DNA of 64,000 nucleotides, taken from the NCBI RefSeq assembly GCF_902497785.1, contig NZ_CABVHK010000001.1:310001-374000 (forward strand). Direction: 5' to 3'. Numbering within the stretch: the first letter of the stretch is position 1; every line of letters begins with the position of its first letter. This document shows positions 35,911 to 44,540 of the stretch, in pieces. The translations under genes were made by a program, and so were the position numbers. The DNA comes from Pseudomonas fluorescens. Lineage in GTDB: Bacteria; Pseudomonadota; Gammaproteobacteria; Pseudomonadales; Pseudomonadaceae. The notes beneath the pieces are model-generated. The model was not told the origin of the DNA and did not search any database. It worked only from the letters and a program-made list of their open reading frames with translations.

Positions 35911-36951
35911 ATGAGCCCAATAGAGACGCGTGCGACTGCCCTGGCGCTGTACCCGGAAGACTCCCGCGAGGCCGCGGCTCTGCTCAAACAAGCCATCCCG
36001 CTGATGGTACGTCACAACATTGCACCCAACCCGGTGCACTACGCGCTCTGGTACACCTACAGCAAAGGCCAGGATCCCGAGCTCAATCGTCATCTGGACC
36101 GGGTGATCAGAGACTTCGACGGGTTTCCCCCGGAGTCCGCCACGCGCCTGTTTCGCGACTACATCATTCGCGATGAGCTGGCCGAGGCACGCGCCGGGCA
36201 GCAACAGGCGATCAACCTGGTGGACGACATGCAGCGCGACGTCACGCGCAGCGTCGAAGGCAGTCTCGATTTTCAGAACAGCCTGGGCCGCTGCATGGAA
36301 ATGCTCGAGACGCCGACCCACGACCACCTGCCGGGTATTTTGAGCGAACTGAAACACAGCACCCAGCAGATGCAGAACCAGCAGGAGCGCTTCCTCACTC
36401 AGTTGCACTCGGCCCAGGACGAGATCAAAACCCTGCGCAGCAAGCTCGAACGCGCCCAGATGGCGGCGACACTCGATGGCCTGACCGAGCTGCTCAATCG
36501 CACCGCGTTCACCCGTTTGCTGGCGCAGGCGCTGCGCAAGCCTGCCGAAGGTGTGGCGCTGGTCATGCTCGATATCGACCACTTCAAGCTGTTCAATGAT
36601 CAATACGGCCATCCGCTGGGTGACCGGGTGCTGCAACATGTCGGGCAGGTGCTGCGCAGTTCGCTGCCACCTCACGCGACGGCGGCACGCTACGGCGGTG
36701 AGGAGTTCTGCGTGATTCTGGAACACTGCGCCGACCTGGAGAGCGCCGCGGCGTTCGCCGAGTTACTGCGAGTGAAGGTCCAGGCCTTGCGGATCAAGGC
36801 GCGGATCGACGGCAAGGTGCTCGACACCATCACCGCGTCCTTCGGTGTCGCCTTCGCGCAAGCCGGTGAGCAGCAGGACAGCCTGCTGACCCGTGCCGAC
36901 GACGCGCTCTATCAAGCCAAGCGAACCGGGCGCAACCGGGTGCATCGCTAA
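35911..36951 (+). CDS. GGDEF-domain diguanylate cyclase
   Basis: This 346-residue protein has an N-terminal helical and coiled-coil region (residues 1 to about 180) without membrane segments and a C-terminal GGDEF domain (about 185-345) with an intact active site GGEEF at residues 262-266 and the nucleotide-binding DIDHFKLFNDQYGHPLGD. It should make cyclic di-GMP from GTP. The RxxD inhibitory site normally five residues before GGDEF is absent, so product inhibition through it is unlikely. The ATG at 35911 is preferred; an in-frame ATG at 35875 is possible. Both lack a strong ribosome binding site. It acts in the cytoplasm. Confidence 0.92.
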   Translation: MSPIETRATALALYPEDSREAAALLKQAIPLMVRHNIAPNPVHYALWYTYSKGQDPELNRHLDRVIRDFDGFPPESATRLFRDYIIRDELAEARAGQQQAINLVDDMQRDVTRSVEGSLDFQNSLGRCMEMLETPTHDHLPGILSELKHSTQQMQNQQERFLTQLHSAQDEIKTLRSKLERAQMAATLDGLTELLNRTAFTRLLAQALRKPAEGVALVMLDIDHFKLFNDQYGHPLGDRVLQHVGQVLRSSLPPHATAARYGGEEFCVILEHCADLESAAAFAELLRVKVQALRIKARIDGKVLDTITASFGVAFAQAGEQQDSLLTRADDALYQAKRTGRNRVHR

Positions 36952-36967
36952 CCGCTGAAACGGCGTG

Positions 36968-37564
36968 TCAGGCTGCCGGGCCGATCCACTTGCCCACGGT
37001 CGGCGCTTGCCACTGTTCCAGCGCGTCGATCAGTGCCGCCGGGTCGGCGTTAAACACCAGCATCTCGCTGTGCGCGGTTTTCATGAAGCCCTCTTTCACG
37101 GCATGATCGAGCAGGTTGCGCACCGGGTTGAAAAAATCGCCGATGTTCAGGCAGGCGACGCCTTTGTGATGCTCACCCAGTTGCGTCAGGGTCGCCGCCT
37201 CAAACAACTCTTCAAAAGTACCCAGCCCGCCGGGCAGTGCGATGAACGCGTCTGCGCGCTCGCTCATGCGCGTTTTGCGGCTGCGCATGTCTGGCGTCAC
37301 TTCGTGTTCGGTCAGGCCGGGGTGCAAATGCCCGAGGTCGGCCAGCAGGCGAGTGATGATGCCGACCACTTCACCGCCCTCGGCGAGCACGGTATCGGCC
37401 ATGACGCCCATCAGACCCTTGTCGGTGCCGCCGTAGATCAGGCGAATGCCGCGTCTGGCGATTTCGCGGCCAAGGGCCTGGGCGCCGGCGATGTAGTCGG
37501 GGTTGAAGCCGAAGTTGGAGCCGGAGAAAACGGCAATGCTGCGCAGTGGCGAGGAGGTGGGCAT
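36968..37564 (-). CDS. LOG-family phosphoribohydrolase
   Basis: This 198-residue protein has the LOG signature: SIAVFSGSNFG at the N terminus, LIYGGTDKGLMGVMAD, RSRKTRMSERADAFIALPGG and GTFEEL (the PGGxGTxxE catalytic motif). Family members cleave nucleoside 5'-monophosphates, including cytokinin ribotides, to free base and ribose phosphate. It is convergent with the diguanylate cyclase gene. The in vivo substrate in Pseudomonas is unclear. Confidence 0.93.
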   Translation of the reverse strand: MPTSSPLRSIAVFSGSNFGFNPDYIAGAQALGREIARRGIRLIYGGTDKGLMGVMADTVLAEGGEVVGIITRLLADLGHLHPGLTEHEVTPDMRSRKTRMSERADAFIALPGGLGTFEELFEAATLTQLGEHHKGVACLNIGDFFNPVRNLLDHAVKEGFMKTAHSEMLVFNADPAALIDALEQWQAPTVGKWIGPAA

Positions 37565-37851
37565 CGGATGATTCCGCGTAGTGGAAAATGCCCATGATGC
37601 GGAGCTGCGCAGAGGCTAGACAGAGCCAAGAGTCAGGTGTTTGAGTGGGCCATGATGGGTCTATTGTGTGGGGCTTCCAGCTGCCACCGCCAGCAAGCCG
37701 GCTCCTACAAATTCGGGTGCGCGTCAGTACATCCTGTGGGAGCGAGCCTGCTCGCGAAGATGACCTCACAGCCGACACATCTCCCGCAGATGTACCCAGA
37801 CCCTGTAGCGGCGGTGCGACGATTCGACTTGCCCGCGAAGACGGTGTGTCA
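37565..37851. other. intergenic with single REP arm
   Basis: A single TGTGGGAGCGAGCCTGCTCG arm is seen at 37735-37762, with no inverted partner at normal distance. GTGGGCCATGATGGG near 37646 resembles half of the MocR operator at 40843 but has no clear partner. No gene. Confidence 0.5.
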
Positions 37852-38279
37852 GGCTACAAGTTTTTTGATGGTGTACATATCCATTCCTGCGGTCACGGCG
37901 GCTATTGGTTTCGCCCTTACGGCGAGTCACTTTTGAAAAGCGCAAAAGTAACCCAAACGCTCTTGCCCCACCACTCGGCACCTCGCTCTGGCTCGGTGTG
38001 CCCTCACTCCGGCATTGCTCCGCGGGTCGCCGCGAAGGGCCATCCCTGGCCCAGCGCGGCTAAACCGGCATCCTTGCCGGTTTCCCCGCTGCGCAATGCC
38101 TGCGTTCGGCCAGCGTGGTTTTATGGGGCGCTCAGATCAAAATCAAAATCAAAACCGCGGCGGCCTTCGGGCCGACCGAGGCATCAAGCGGGCGCGCTGC
38201 GCTGATCTGACCGTGCACAACCTCTGGCCTGATGCAAACCCCCTGTGGGAGCGAGCTTGCTCGCGATGGCGGTGTGTCA
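37852..38279 (+). repeat. dispersed element copy D, first unit of a 428-bp tandem duplication
   Basis: The unit runs from CTACAAGTTTTTTGATGG through the ~300-bp element, the GTGCACAACC module (reverse orientation) and a single REP arm (38246-38270). The next unit starts 428 bases later with the same GACAAGTTTTTTGAGGG. Hairpin 1 is ACTTTTG/CAAAAGT here. Confidence 0.85.
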
Positions 38280-38705
38280 GGCGACAAGTTTTTTGAGGGT
38301 GTACATATCCATTTTCTGCGGCCACGGCGGCTAATGGTTTCGCCCTTACGGCGAGTCACTTTGAACAGCACAAAGTAACCAAACGCTCTTGCCCCACCAC
38401 TCGGCACCTCGCTCTGGCTCAGTGTGCCCTCACTCCGGCATTGCTCCGCGGGTCGCCGCGAAGGGCCATCCCTGGCCCAGCGCGGCTAAACCGGCATCCT
38501 TGCCGGTTTCCCCGCTGCGCAATGCCTGCGTTCGGCCAGCGTGGTTTAACGGGGCGCCTCAGATCAAAATCAAAGTCAAAATCAAAATCACAACCGCGGC
38601 GGCCTGCGGGCCGACCGGGGTATCAAGCGGGCGCGCTGCGCTGATCTGACCGTGTACAACCTCTGCGCCGAGCAGATTCCCTGTGGGAGCCGGCTTGCTG
38701 GCGAA
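38280..38705 (+). repeat. dispersed element copy E, second unit of the tandem duplication
   Basis: Nearly identical to copy D over about 400 bases, with hairpin 1 changed to ACTTTG/CAAAGT and a slightly longer ATCAAAGTCAAAATC tail. It ends in a REP arm (TGTGGGAGCCGGCTTGCTGG) just before the MocR gene end. Confidence 0.85.
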
Positions 38706-38725
38706 GAGGCCCTCGAATCTGGCCG

Positions 38726-40144
38726 CTACATCAACGCCAGAATCCGCTTGCCCAACTGCTCCGCGCTGTCCTCCGATTCGACATTGGCAAACCCCAGCAG
38801 CAGCGCCGAATCGGTCTCTCCACGAACCCCCCAATCGCTCAGCGCTTCGGCGTAGATACCCGCTGCCAGCAAACGCTCGACCAGCGCACGGTCGGACTGT
38901 GGCGGCGTCAGACGCAGGATCAGGTGCATGCCGCCGGGCAGGGGGTCGATGTGAATTCGCTCGCCGAGGGCTTTCTTCAATCCGCGCGCCGTCGCTTCCC
39001 GGCGTTCGCCGTAGAGCTTGCGCATGCGCTGGATGTGGCGCGCGAAATGGCCTTCGGTGAGGAACGTCGCGACGATGGCCTGGGTCAGTTCCGGGCAGCC
39101 GCCGAGGAACGTCTCGCTGACGTGTTCGAAGCGTTCGACCTGCGCCGGCGGCACGACCAGATACGACAGGCGGATGCCCGGAAACAGCACCTTGCTGAAC
39201 GTCCCGGCGTAGAGCACCCGGCCATCGCGATCCAGGCTTTTCAGCGCCGGCAGCGGACGGCTGATGTAACGGTACTCGCCGTCGTAATCGTCCTCGACAA
39301 TCCAGGCCTGCTGCCGGGTCGCCCACTCCAGCAACGCCAACCGTCGCGGCAACGACAGCGACACGCACAGGGGGCTTTGGTGCGCCGGCGTGACCACGGC
39401 CGCTCTCGCCTCCACGGCACTGTTGACGCCTTGCGCGACTTGCATGCCGTCCTGATCCACCGGCACCGGGACTGCCTCGATTTGCAGGTGCGCGAGTAAC
39501 TGGCGGGTCGGCAGGTAGCCGGGGTCTTCAACGAGCACGCGGTCCCCGGGTTGCAGCAGTGAGTGGGCGATCAGCGCCAGCGTGTTGCGGTAACCCGCCG
39601 TGATGAACACTTGCGCCGGCGAACAGTTGATGCCCCGTGCCACTTGCAGGTAAGTGGCAATCGCGGTGCGCAACGATGCCAGGCCCAGCACCGAAGGATT
39701 GGCCATGTCCGGGATGCGCGTGGCACGCACGCAGCGGGCGCCGATCTGTGCCCAGATTTTTCGCGGAAAGGCGTCCAGCGCCGGCAAGGCCATTTGAAAG
39801 GGCAGGACCGGCGCCTTGTGCCTGATCGAACCGCTCGCGGCAGTATTGAAAGGTTGATCCGCGTGAGCGGGGGCCTTTTTGACGCTGACCCCCGGCGCGA
39901 CCACCGTGCCCGCCTGGCCCCGCGACACCAGATAGCCTTCCGCCGTCAGCAGTGAATACGCGGTGTCGATAGTGCCCCGCGCCAGGCCAAGCTCTTTCGC
40001 CAGCGCCCGGGCGGCGGGAATTCGCTCTCCGGGGGCGAGCAATCCATCGCTGATCGCCCCCCGAAACCGCCAGTAGATTTGCCGGTAAATCGGTTCCGGG
40101 GAGGCCGGATCAAGGGGTGAAAAGTGTTTGATGTGCAGAGTCAT
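38726..40144 (-). CDS. MocR-family (GntR/aminotransferase) regulator
   Basis: This 472-residue protein has an N-terminal GntR winged helix (about residues 15-80: PIYRQIYWRFRGAISDGLLA, ARALAKELGLARGTIDTAY) and a C-terminal fold-type I aminotransferase-like domain (about 110-470) with the PLP lysine region YAGTFSKVLFPGIRLSYLV. MocR proteins use PLP or PLP adducts as effectors. The ATG at 40144 overlaps the end of azoR by 35 bases. A CACTGGGCCAT/ATGGCCCAGTG operator lies upstream of azoR, pointing to control of azoR and the divergent CMD gene. Confidence 0.92.
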   Translation of the reverse strand: MTLHIKHFSPLDPASPEPIYRQIYWRFRGAISDGLLAPGERIPAARALAKELGLARGTIDTAYSLLTAEGYLVSRGQAGTVVAPGVSVKKAPAHADQPFNTAASGSIRHKAPVLPFQMALPALDAFPRKIWAQIGARCVRATRIPDMANPSVLGLASLRTAIATYLQVARGINCSPAQVFITAGYRNTLALIAHSLLQPGDRVLVEDPGYLPTRQLLAHLQIEAVPVPVDQDGMQVAQGVNSAVEARAAVVTPAHQSPLCVSLSLPRRLALLEWATRQQAWIVEDDYDGEYRYISRPLPALKSLDRDGRVLYAGTFSKVLFPGIRLSYLVVPPAQVERFEHVSETFLGGCPELTQAIVATFLTEGHFARHIQRMRKLYGERREATARGLKKALGERIHIDPLPGGMHLILRLTPPQSDRALVERLLAAGIYAEALSDWGVRGETDSALLLGFANVESEDSAEQLGKRILALM

Positions 40145-40763
40145 CGGCCTCACCGGTGCAGGTCGCAGAAAAATGCGCTTGAAGCGCCTGGTCTGTCTTG
40201 TGCCGGGCGGCGGCGACGGCTTCCGGGCCCATGGCCGTGCCTTCGACAGAGAAAAAATTCACGTCGTGCAGCCCGATCATACCCAGCACCGCTTTCAAGT
40301 AGGGCGTCAGAAAATCCGGCTGACGCGGGGTCACTCCGGAAAACCGCCCACCCGAGGACACGGCAACATACACCGGGCGATCGCGCAACAGGCTGGTTTT
40401 GCCTTGGGCGCCGACATTGAACGTGCGCCGTACCCGAGCGACATGGTCAATCCATAGTTTGAGTGTCGAGGGAATCGTGAAGTTATGCATCGGCGTGCCA
40501 ATCACCAGCACGTCGGCACTGTGCAGTTCATCGATCAATGCGTCGGATCGGGCGATCGAGCCGGTGCTGCTGACGTCGGCGGACGCTTGCTGGGAAATCG
40601 CGTAGGGCGCGTCGATCGGGGATAGCGCGTCGCCACCGACCACCCGGCTGATCACGCTGGCTTGCGGATCGGCCTCCCGCAGTAAACCGACAATGATGCT
40701 CGACAGTCGATAGCTTTCAGAGGCTTCGCCGCGAGGGCTGCAAGTGACGTGGAGGATTTTCAT
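40110..40763 (-). CDS. azoR: FMN-dependent NADH-azoreductase
   Basis: This 217-residue flavodoxin-fold protein begins MKILHVTCSPRGEASESYRL, with the FMN phosphate loop, and contains VIGTPMHNFTIPSTLKLWID and the SSGGRF loop, as in AzoR proteins. They reduce quinones and azo compounds with NADH. The C terminus is longer than in E. coli AzoR and overlaps the MocR gene by 35 bases, so the two are probably cotranscribed. It is divergent from the CMD gene across a MocR-like operator. Confidence 0.9.
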   Translation of the reverse strand: MKILHVTCSPRGEASESYRLSSIIVGLLREADPQASVISRVVGGDALSPIDAPYAISQQASADVSSTGSIARSDALIDELHSADVLVIGTPMHNFTIPSTLKLWIDHVARVRRTFNVGAQGKTSLLRDRPVYVAVSSGGRFSGVTPRQPDFLTPYLKAVLGMIGLHDVNFFSVEGTAMGPEAVAAARHKTDQALQAHFSATCTGEADDSAHQTLFTP

Positions 40764-40842
40764 GATGCACCCGATGGAATGTGAGAGGGGATCATTCTAT
40801 GAAGCCCATGACCCAGGCCAAAGAGCCATGAATTGCATTATT

Positions 40843-40876
40843 CACTGGGCCATGATGGGTGTTTTATGGCCCAGTG
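40843..40876. promoter_or_regulatory. inverted repeat CACTGGGCCAT/ATGGCCCAGTG, likely MocR operator
   Basis: Perfect 11-base arms with a 12-base spacer lie in the divergent gap between azoR and the CMD gene. Further related half-sites (CATGACCCAGGCC at 40808, GATGGGT at 40854) form the repeated pattern usual for MocR operators. Confidence 0.7.
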
Positions 40877-40959
40877 CTAAAGGCTAATCATGGACCTTAT
40901 CAGCTAGACCAAAACAACTGACGATGACGTTCCTCAATCAACAAACACAGGAACTCATC

Positions 40960-41415
40960 ATGAGTAATCGTCTCGACTACGCCAAGGCTTCACCGGAAGG
41001 TTACAAGGCATTCGGCGGGGTTTACGTCTACCTGCAAAACAGTGGCCTGTCCCACGAATTGATCGATCTGGTCTACCTGCGGGTGTCGCAAATCAATGGC
41101 TGCGCCTTTTGCATCGACATGCATTCCCGCGATCTGGGCAAGCTCGGTGTCAGCGTAGAAAAACTGGTGTTGGTGCCGGTGTGGCGCGATGCCGGCGAAG
41201 TCTTCAGCCGCCGCGAACGTGTCGCGCTGAGCTGGGCGGAGACTGTCACCCGCGTGGCAGAGACCGGCGTTCCGGATGCGGACTATGCCGACGCGGCTGC
41301 CGAGTTCGGCGACAAGGAACTCGCGGACCTGACCTATGCAATCGGCCTGATGAACGCCTTCAACCGCTTCGGCGTGGCGTTCCGGGCGAAACCGGCGGCG
41401 GCCAGCAAGGCCTGA
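40960..41415 (+). CDS. carboxymuconolactone decarboxylase / AhpD-like family protein
   Basis: This 151-residue protein has the AhpD-type CxxC-containing motif CAFCIDMH (C48, C51, H55) in a helical CMD fold. Such proteins have thiol peroxidase or disulfide reductase activity, often in defence against electrophiles. The ATG at 40960 with AGGAA 7 bases upstream is chosen over one 12 codons earlier. Divergent from azoR-mocR; together these suggest a response to quinones or other redox-active compounds. Confidence 0.9.
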   Translation: MSNRLDYAKASPEGYKAFGGVYVYLQNSGLSHELIDLVYLRVSQINGCAFCIDMHSRDLGKLGVSVEKLVLVPVWRDAGEVFSRRERVALSWAETVTRVAETGVPDADYADAAAEFGDKELADLTYAIGLMNAFNRFGVAFRAKPAAASKA

Positions 41416-41483
41416 ATCTCCCCTTGATCACCTACGCTCGCCGGGCTGTCAGGCTCGGCGGGTCAACCAAAGGAGTCATTACC

Positions 41484-41804
41484 ATGGCATGGTCACTGCT
41501 CGGCCTCGCAGGCATTCTCGAAATTGCCTTCGCCTTCTTCATGAAGGGCTCAGACGGATTTACCCGATTAACCCCCGGACTGCTGGCGGCCGCGACGGGC
41601 TTGTCGAGCGTCTTCCTGCTGTCACTGTCGCTGCGAACCCTGCCGGTGGGCACGGCTTATGCGGTGTGGACCGGGATTGGTGCGGCGGGCACTGCCATTC
41701 TGGGGATGGCGGTGCTGGGCGACGCCACCACGCTGCTGCGGATCTTGTGCATCGCAGTAATCCTCGGCGGAGTCATCGGGCTCAAACTGGTCTCGGGTAA
41801 CTGA
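41484..41804 (+). CDS. SMR-family exporter (Gdx/SugE-like)
   Basis: This 106-residue protein has four membrane helices, the essential glutamate in helix 1 (GILEIAFAFFMK, E13) and LPVGTAYAVWTGIG in helix 3, as in the Gdx/SugE subtype that exports guanidinium. Helix 1 lacks the usual tryptophan three residues after the glutamate (F instead), so specificity may differ. AAAGGAG gives a strong ribosome binding site. It follows the CMD gene by 68 bases, probably in one transcript. No guanidine riboswitch is visible. Confidence 0.88.
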   Translation: MAWSLLGLAGILEIAFAFFMKGSDGFTRLTPGLLAAATGLSSVFLLSLSLRTLPVGTAYAVWTGIGAAGTAILGMAVLGDATTLLRILCIAVILGGVIGLKLVSGN

Positions 41805-41893
41805 GGCGGTGCGAGAAGGCATTTTGCTGGCCCCCAAGCCTCAAACTTACCGCCAGAATCGCTTAAATTTCAGGCGGTTAGGGCTGGCTTTAA

Positions 41894-42223
41894 ATGCGCA
41901 TTGTATGGATCACCCTGGTTTCGCTGGGCCTGGCAGGTATTGCCGCCCCAGCCTTGGCCAAAGAGCTGCAAACCAACGACCGGTATATGTGCAGCTGGGG
42001 CGCAGGTACCGCAGCAAGAGCCCAGGAACTCAAGCTGGCGGGCGTTTCGCTGTACGCCGCCCGCCAGAAATTGCAGACCTACAAGTTCACCAAGCCGTGG
42101 ATGCGCATGACGGCGATGGGCATCACCGAGCAGACGTACGACAGTCCGTCACGGATTAAACCGGCGGCCTTGCGCCAGAGTTTTTACGACGATTGCGTGC
42201 GGTTCAAATTGGCGCGCAAATGA
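41894..42223 (+). CDS. small exported protein of unknown function (109 aa)
   Basis: The product begins with a signal peptide (MRIVWITLVSLGLAGIAAPA, cleaved after ALA). The mature part of about 87 residues is basic, has two cysteines (MCSWGAG and DDCVRF) that could form a disulfide, and a segment LYAARQKLQTYKFTKPWMRM. No known family comes to mind. It is convergent with the hydrolase gene. Location is likely periplasmic. Confidence 0.65.
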   Translation: MRIVWITLVSLGLAGIAAPALAKELQTNDRYMCSWGAGTAARAQELKLAGVSLYAARQKLQTYKFTKPWMRMTAMGITEQTYDSPSRIKPAALRQSFYDDCVRFKLARK

Positions 42224-42232
42224 ACACGTGAC

Positions 42233-43021
42233 TTACAACCCTGCTTCCATCAGCTTCAGGTACTCGGGGCTGGCGGAAATCGAATTGTGCCCCACGCCGG
42301 GGATCACCTTGAGCGACGCGACGCCTTTGGCGAAATGCCCGAAGAGTGCTTCCGTGCTCGAACGCGGGATCACTTCGTCGTCTTCAGCCGCCAGCAGCAA
42401 GGTCGGGATCGAGATATGTTCGGCGTACTTCCACGATTCGAACCGGTCCTTGAGTAACCATTTCACCGGGAACACCGGGTACTGGCGCACCGCGAGGTCT
42501 TCCAGGCTGTTGTAGGGCGTAATCAGGATCAGCCGCGCGGCCGGGCGCTGACTGGCGAGGCGCACGGCGACACCCGACCCCAGGCTGCGACCGACCACGG
42601 CCACCTGCGGATGCGTGTCGTAGACCTTGTCGAACAACGTCAGCGCATCCTGAGCAATCGCCTCTTCGGAGGGCGAGCCACTGCTGCCACCGAAACCCCG
42701 GTAGTGCAGCAAGTACAGCGCGTGGTCGGGAAACGCCTCTGAAAACTCCGGCAAATTGCGCGAAACATCCTCGGCATTCCCCCCAAAATAAATCAACGCA
42801 TTCGGCCCGGCGTGGGGCCGCACACTGACCTGTACCCGTGCATCGGCCACCGCCAGCGTGAGCATCGTCTGTGGCGTCGCGAGCGCGGCGGGTTGCGGGA
42901 AGTAGATCAGCGCGCGCTGAAACACGAACAGCGCGACACACAGCGCCAGGTACAGCGCAACGACGATGACGACGATAACCATCAGGGTGCGCGACATTCG
43001 GCTAACGTTAGTGGGGGCCAT
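42233..43021 (-). CDS. membrane-anchored alpha/beta hydrolase (BEM46-like)
   Basis: This 262-residue protein has one N-terminal membrane segment (TLMVIVVIVVALYLALCVAL) and an alpha/beta hydrolase domain with ALIYFGGNAED (oxyanion region), LHYRGFGGSSGSPSE, the nucleophile motif VGRSLGSG, an Asp in AAEDDEVIP and His in GVGHNSI. These resemble the BEM46/YfhR group. The start at 43021 is uncertain; the methionine nine codons later is also plausible. Substrate unknown. Confidence 0.87.
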   Translation of the reverse strand: MAPTNVSRMSRTLMVIVVIVVALYLALCVALFVFQRALIYFPQPAALATPQTMLTLAVADARVQVSVRPHAGPNALIYFGGNAEDVSRNLPEFSEAFPDHALYLLHYRGFGGSSGSPSEEAIAQDALTLFDKVYDTHPQVAVVGRSLGSGVAVRLASQRPAARLILITPYNSLEDLAVRQYPVFPVKWLLKDRFESWKYAEHISIPTLLLAAEDDEVIPRSSTEALFGHFAKGVASLKVIPGVGHNSISASPEYLKLMEAGL

Positions 43022-43097
43022 TGACTGCTCGGGGCCTGAAAGCGGCGAGTGCTGGAACGCTTTCAGAGTGTAGTCGAGCGACAGCGACGCGCGTGGC

Positions 43098-43554
43098 TTG
43101 CGACAATTCCTGGTACGCCTGTGGGAGCGAGCCTGCTCGCGAAAAACGTCTGGACGACACGTTCATTCAGACAGCACGCGTTATCGTTGTCGTCCTTCGC
43201 GAGCGGGCTCGCTCCCACATTTGGGTCGGCGTACAGCCATGATCCGGGCTTGCGCAGATTACTGGTACGCCTGTGGGAGCGAGCCTGCTCGCGAAAAACG
43301 ACTGGACGACGCGTTCATTCAGGCAGCACGCGTTATCGTTGTCGTCCTTCGCGAGCGGGCTCGCTCCCACATTTGGGTCGGCGTACAGGCATGATCCGGG
43401 CTTGCGCAGATTACTGGTACGCCTGTGGGAGCGAGCCTGCTCGCGAAAAACGTCTGGACGACGCGTTCATTCAGACAGCACGCGTTATCGTTGTCGTCCT
43501 TCGCGAGCGGGCTCGCTCCCACATTGGGGTCGGCGTACAGGCATGATCCGGGCT
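43098..43554. repeat. three tandem copies of a 152-bp unit containing a REP pair
   Basis: Units begin at about 43098, 43250 and 43402. Each holds CCTGTGGGAGCGAGCCTGCT, a 47-base spacer with ACGCGTTATCGTTGTCGTCC, the inverted REP arm, and GGTCGGCGTACAGGCATGAT. The three differ at only a few positions. All open frames across the array are by-products of the repeat. Nothing else lies between 43022 and 43591. Confidence 0.93.
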
Positions 43555-43591
43555 GACTCGGCTGATGTTAAAGAAGTGGAAGGGCAACACC

Positions 43592-44536
43592 ATGAGCCAC
43601 ACTGATGGATACACGCGTCGACAAATACTCACGCTGGCTGCCGGTGCTTCGGCGGTGCTCACTTTCGATCCGGCCTTCGCTGCCACCGCGCCGACGAAGG
43701 ACACAGGAGGCAAGAACATGCTGACCCGCGCCATTCCTTCCAGCAACGAGCCATTGCCCATCGTCGGCCTGGGCACCTATCGCGGTTTTGATGTTGCACC
43801 GTCCGATCCGGCCTACAAAAATCTGCCCGCCGTCCTTGATGCATTGTTCGAAAAGGGCGGCACGGTGATCGACAGCTCGCCCATGTACGGTCGCGCCGAG
43901 CAGAGCACTGGCGAACTGCTGTCGATCCACCGGCCGCGCTCACCGGCCTTTCTCGCCACCAAAGTCTGGACCCGGGGTCGTGAGGAAGGCATCGCGCAGA
44001 TGGAGCAGTCGTTCAAACTGCTGCAAACCGACCGCATCGACCTGATGCAGATTCACAACCTGCTGGACTGGAAAACCCATTTGCCCACCCTGCGCCAATG
44101 GAAGGAAGAAGGGCGCATTCGCTACATCGGCATCACCCATTACACCGCGTCGGCGTACGAAGAAGTCGAAGCCGTACTAAAGGCCGAGCCGCTGGATTTC
44201 TTGCAGATCAACTATGCGATGGATGATCGCGGCGTGGAGAAACGCATTCTGCCGCTGTGTCGCGAGCGGGGCGTGGCAGTGATCTGTAACCGGCCGTTCG
44301 GCGGCGGCGATTTACTCGCCCGGTTGAAGGGCAAACCGCTGCCGGGTTGGGCGTCGCAAGTGGGCGTCAACAGCTGGCCGCAACTGGCGCTCAAGTTCTT
44401 GCTCGCGCATTCGGCGGTAACCTGCGTGATTCCCGGCACCGGCAACCCGCGCTACATGGCGGACAATGCCGGCGCAGGTTTCGGCCCGACGCTGACGGGG
44501 GCGCAGCGCGAGCAGTTGATTGACGTGGTCGGCTAG
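43592..44536 (+). CDS. Tat-exported aldo/keto reductase
   Basis: This 314-residue protein starts with a Tat-like leader (YTRRQILTLAAGASAVLTF). The rest is an aldo/keto reductase barrel: VGLGTYRGFD, a DSSPMYGRAE motif with catalytic Asp and Tyr, the lysine in ATKVWT, and QIHNLLDW where the catalytic His is expected. Most family members are cytoplasmic NADPH enzymes, so export is unusual. The ATG at 43592 with GAAGG upstream begins just before the twin-arginine; an earlier ATG adds nine residues. Convergent with the dienelactone hydrolase gene, four bases apart. Substrate unknown. Confidence 0.87.
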   Translation: MSHTDGYTRRQILTLAAGASAVLTFDPAFAATAPTKDTGGKNMLTRAIPSSNEPLPIVGLGTYRGFDVAPSDPAYKNLPAVLDALFEKGGTVIDSSPMYGRAEQSTGELLSIHRPRSPAFLATKVWTRGREEGIAQMEQSFKLLQTDRIDLMQIHNLLDWKTHLPTLRQWKEEGRIRYIGITHYTASAYEEVEAVLKAEPLDFLQINYAMDDRGVEKRILPLCRERGVAVICNRPFGGGDLLARLKGKPLPGWASQVGVNSWPQLALKFLLAHSAVTCVIPGTGNPRYMADNAGAGFGPTLTGAQREQLIDVVG

Positions 44537-44540
44537 CCCG

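Noticed and set aside
38015..38644. Small frames with LLRGSPRRAIPGPARLNRHP-type sequence in the dispersed elements
   Set aside because: They follow the repeat and appear in several frames and on both strands across copies; hairpins with compensatory changes fit a non-coding element better.
43098..43554. CRISPR array
   Set aside because: The period is 152 bases, the whole unit is conserved rather than repeat-plus-unique-spacer, there are only three units and no cas genes.
43049..43605. Forward and reverse frames through the 152-bp tandem array
   Set aside because: They are created by the repeat (LLAKN...RARSH) and lack start signals.
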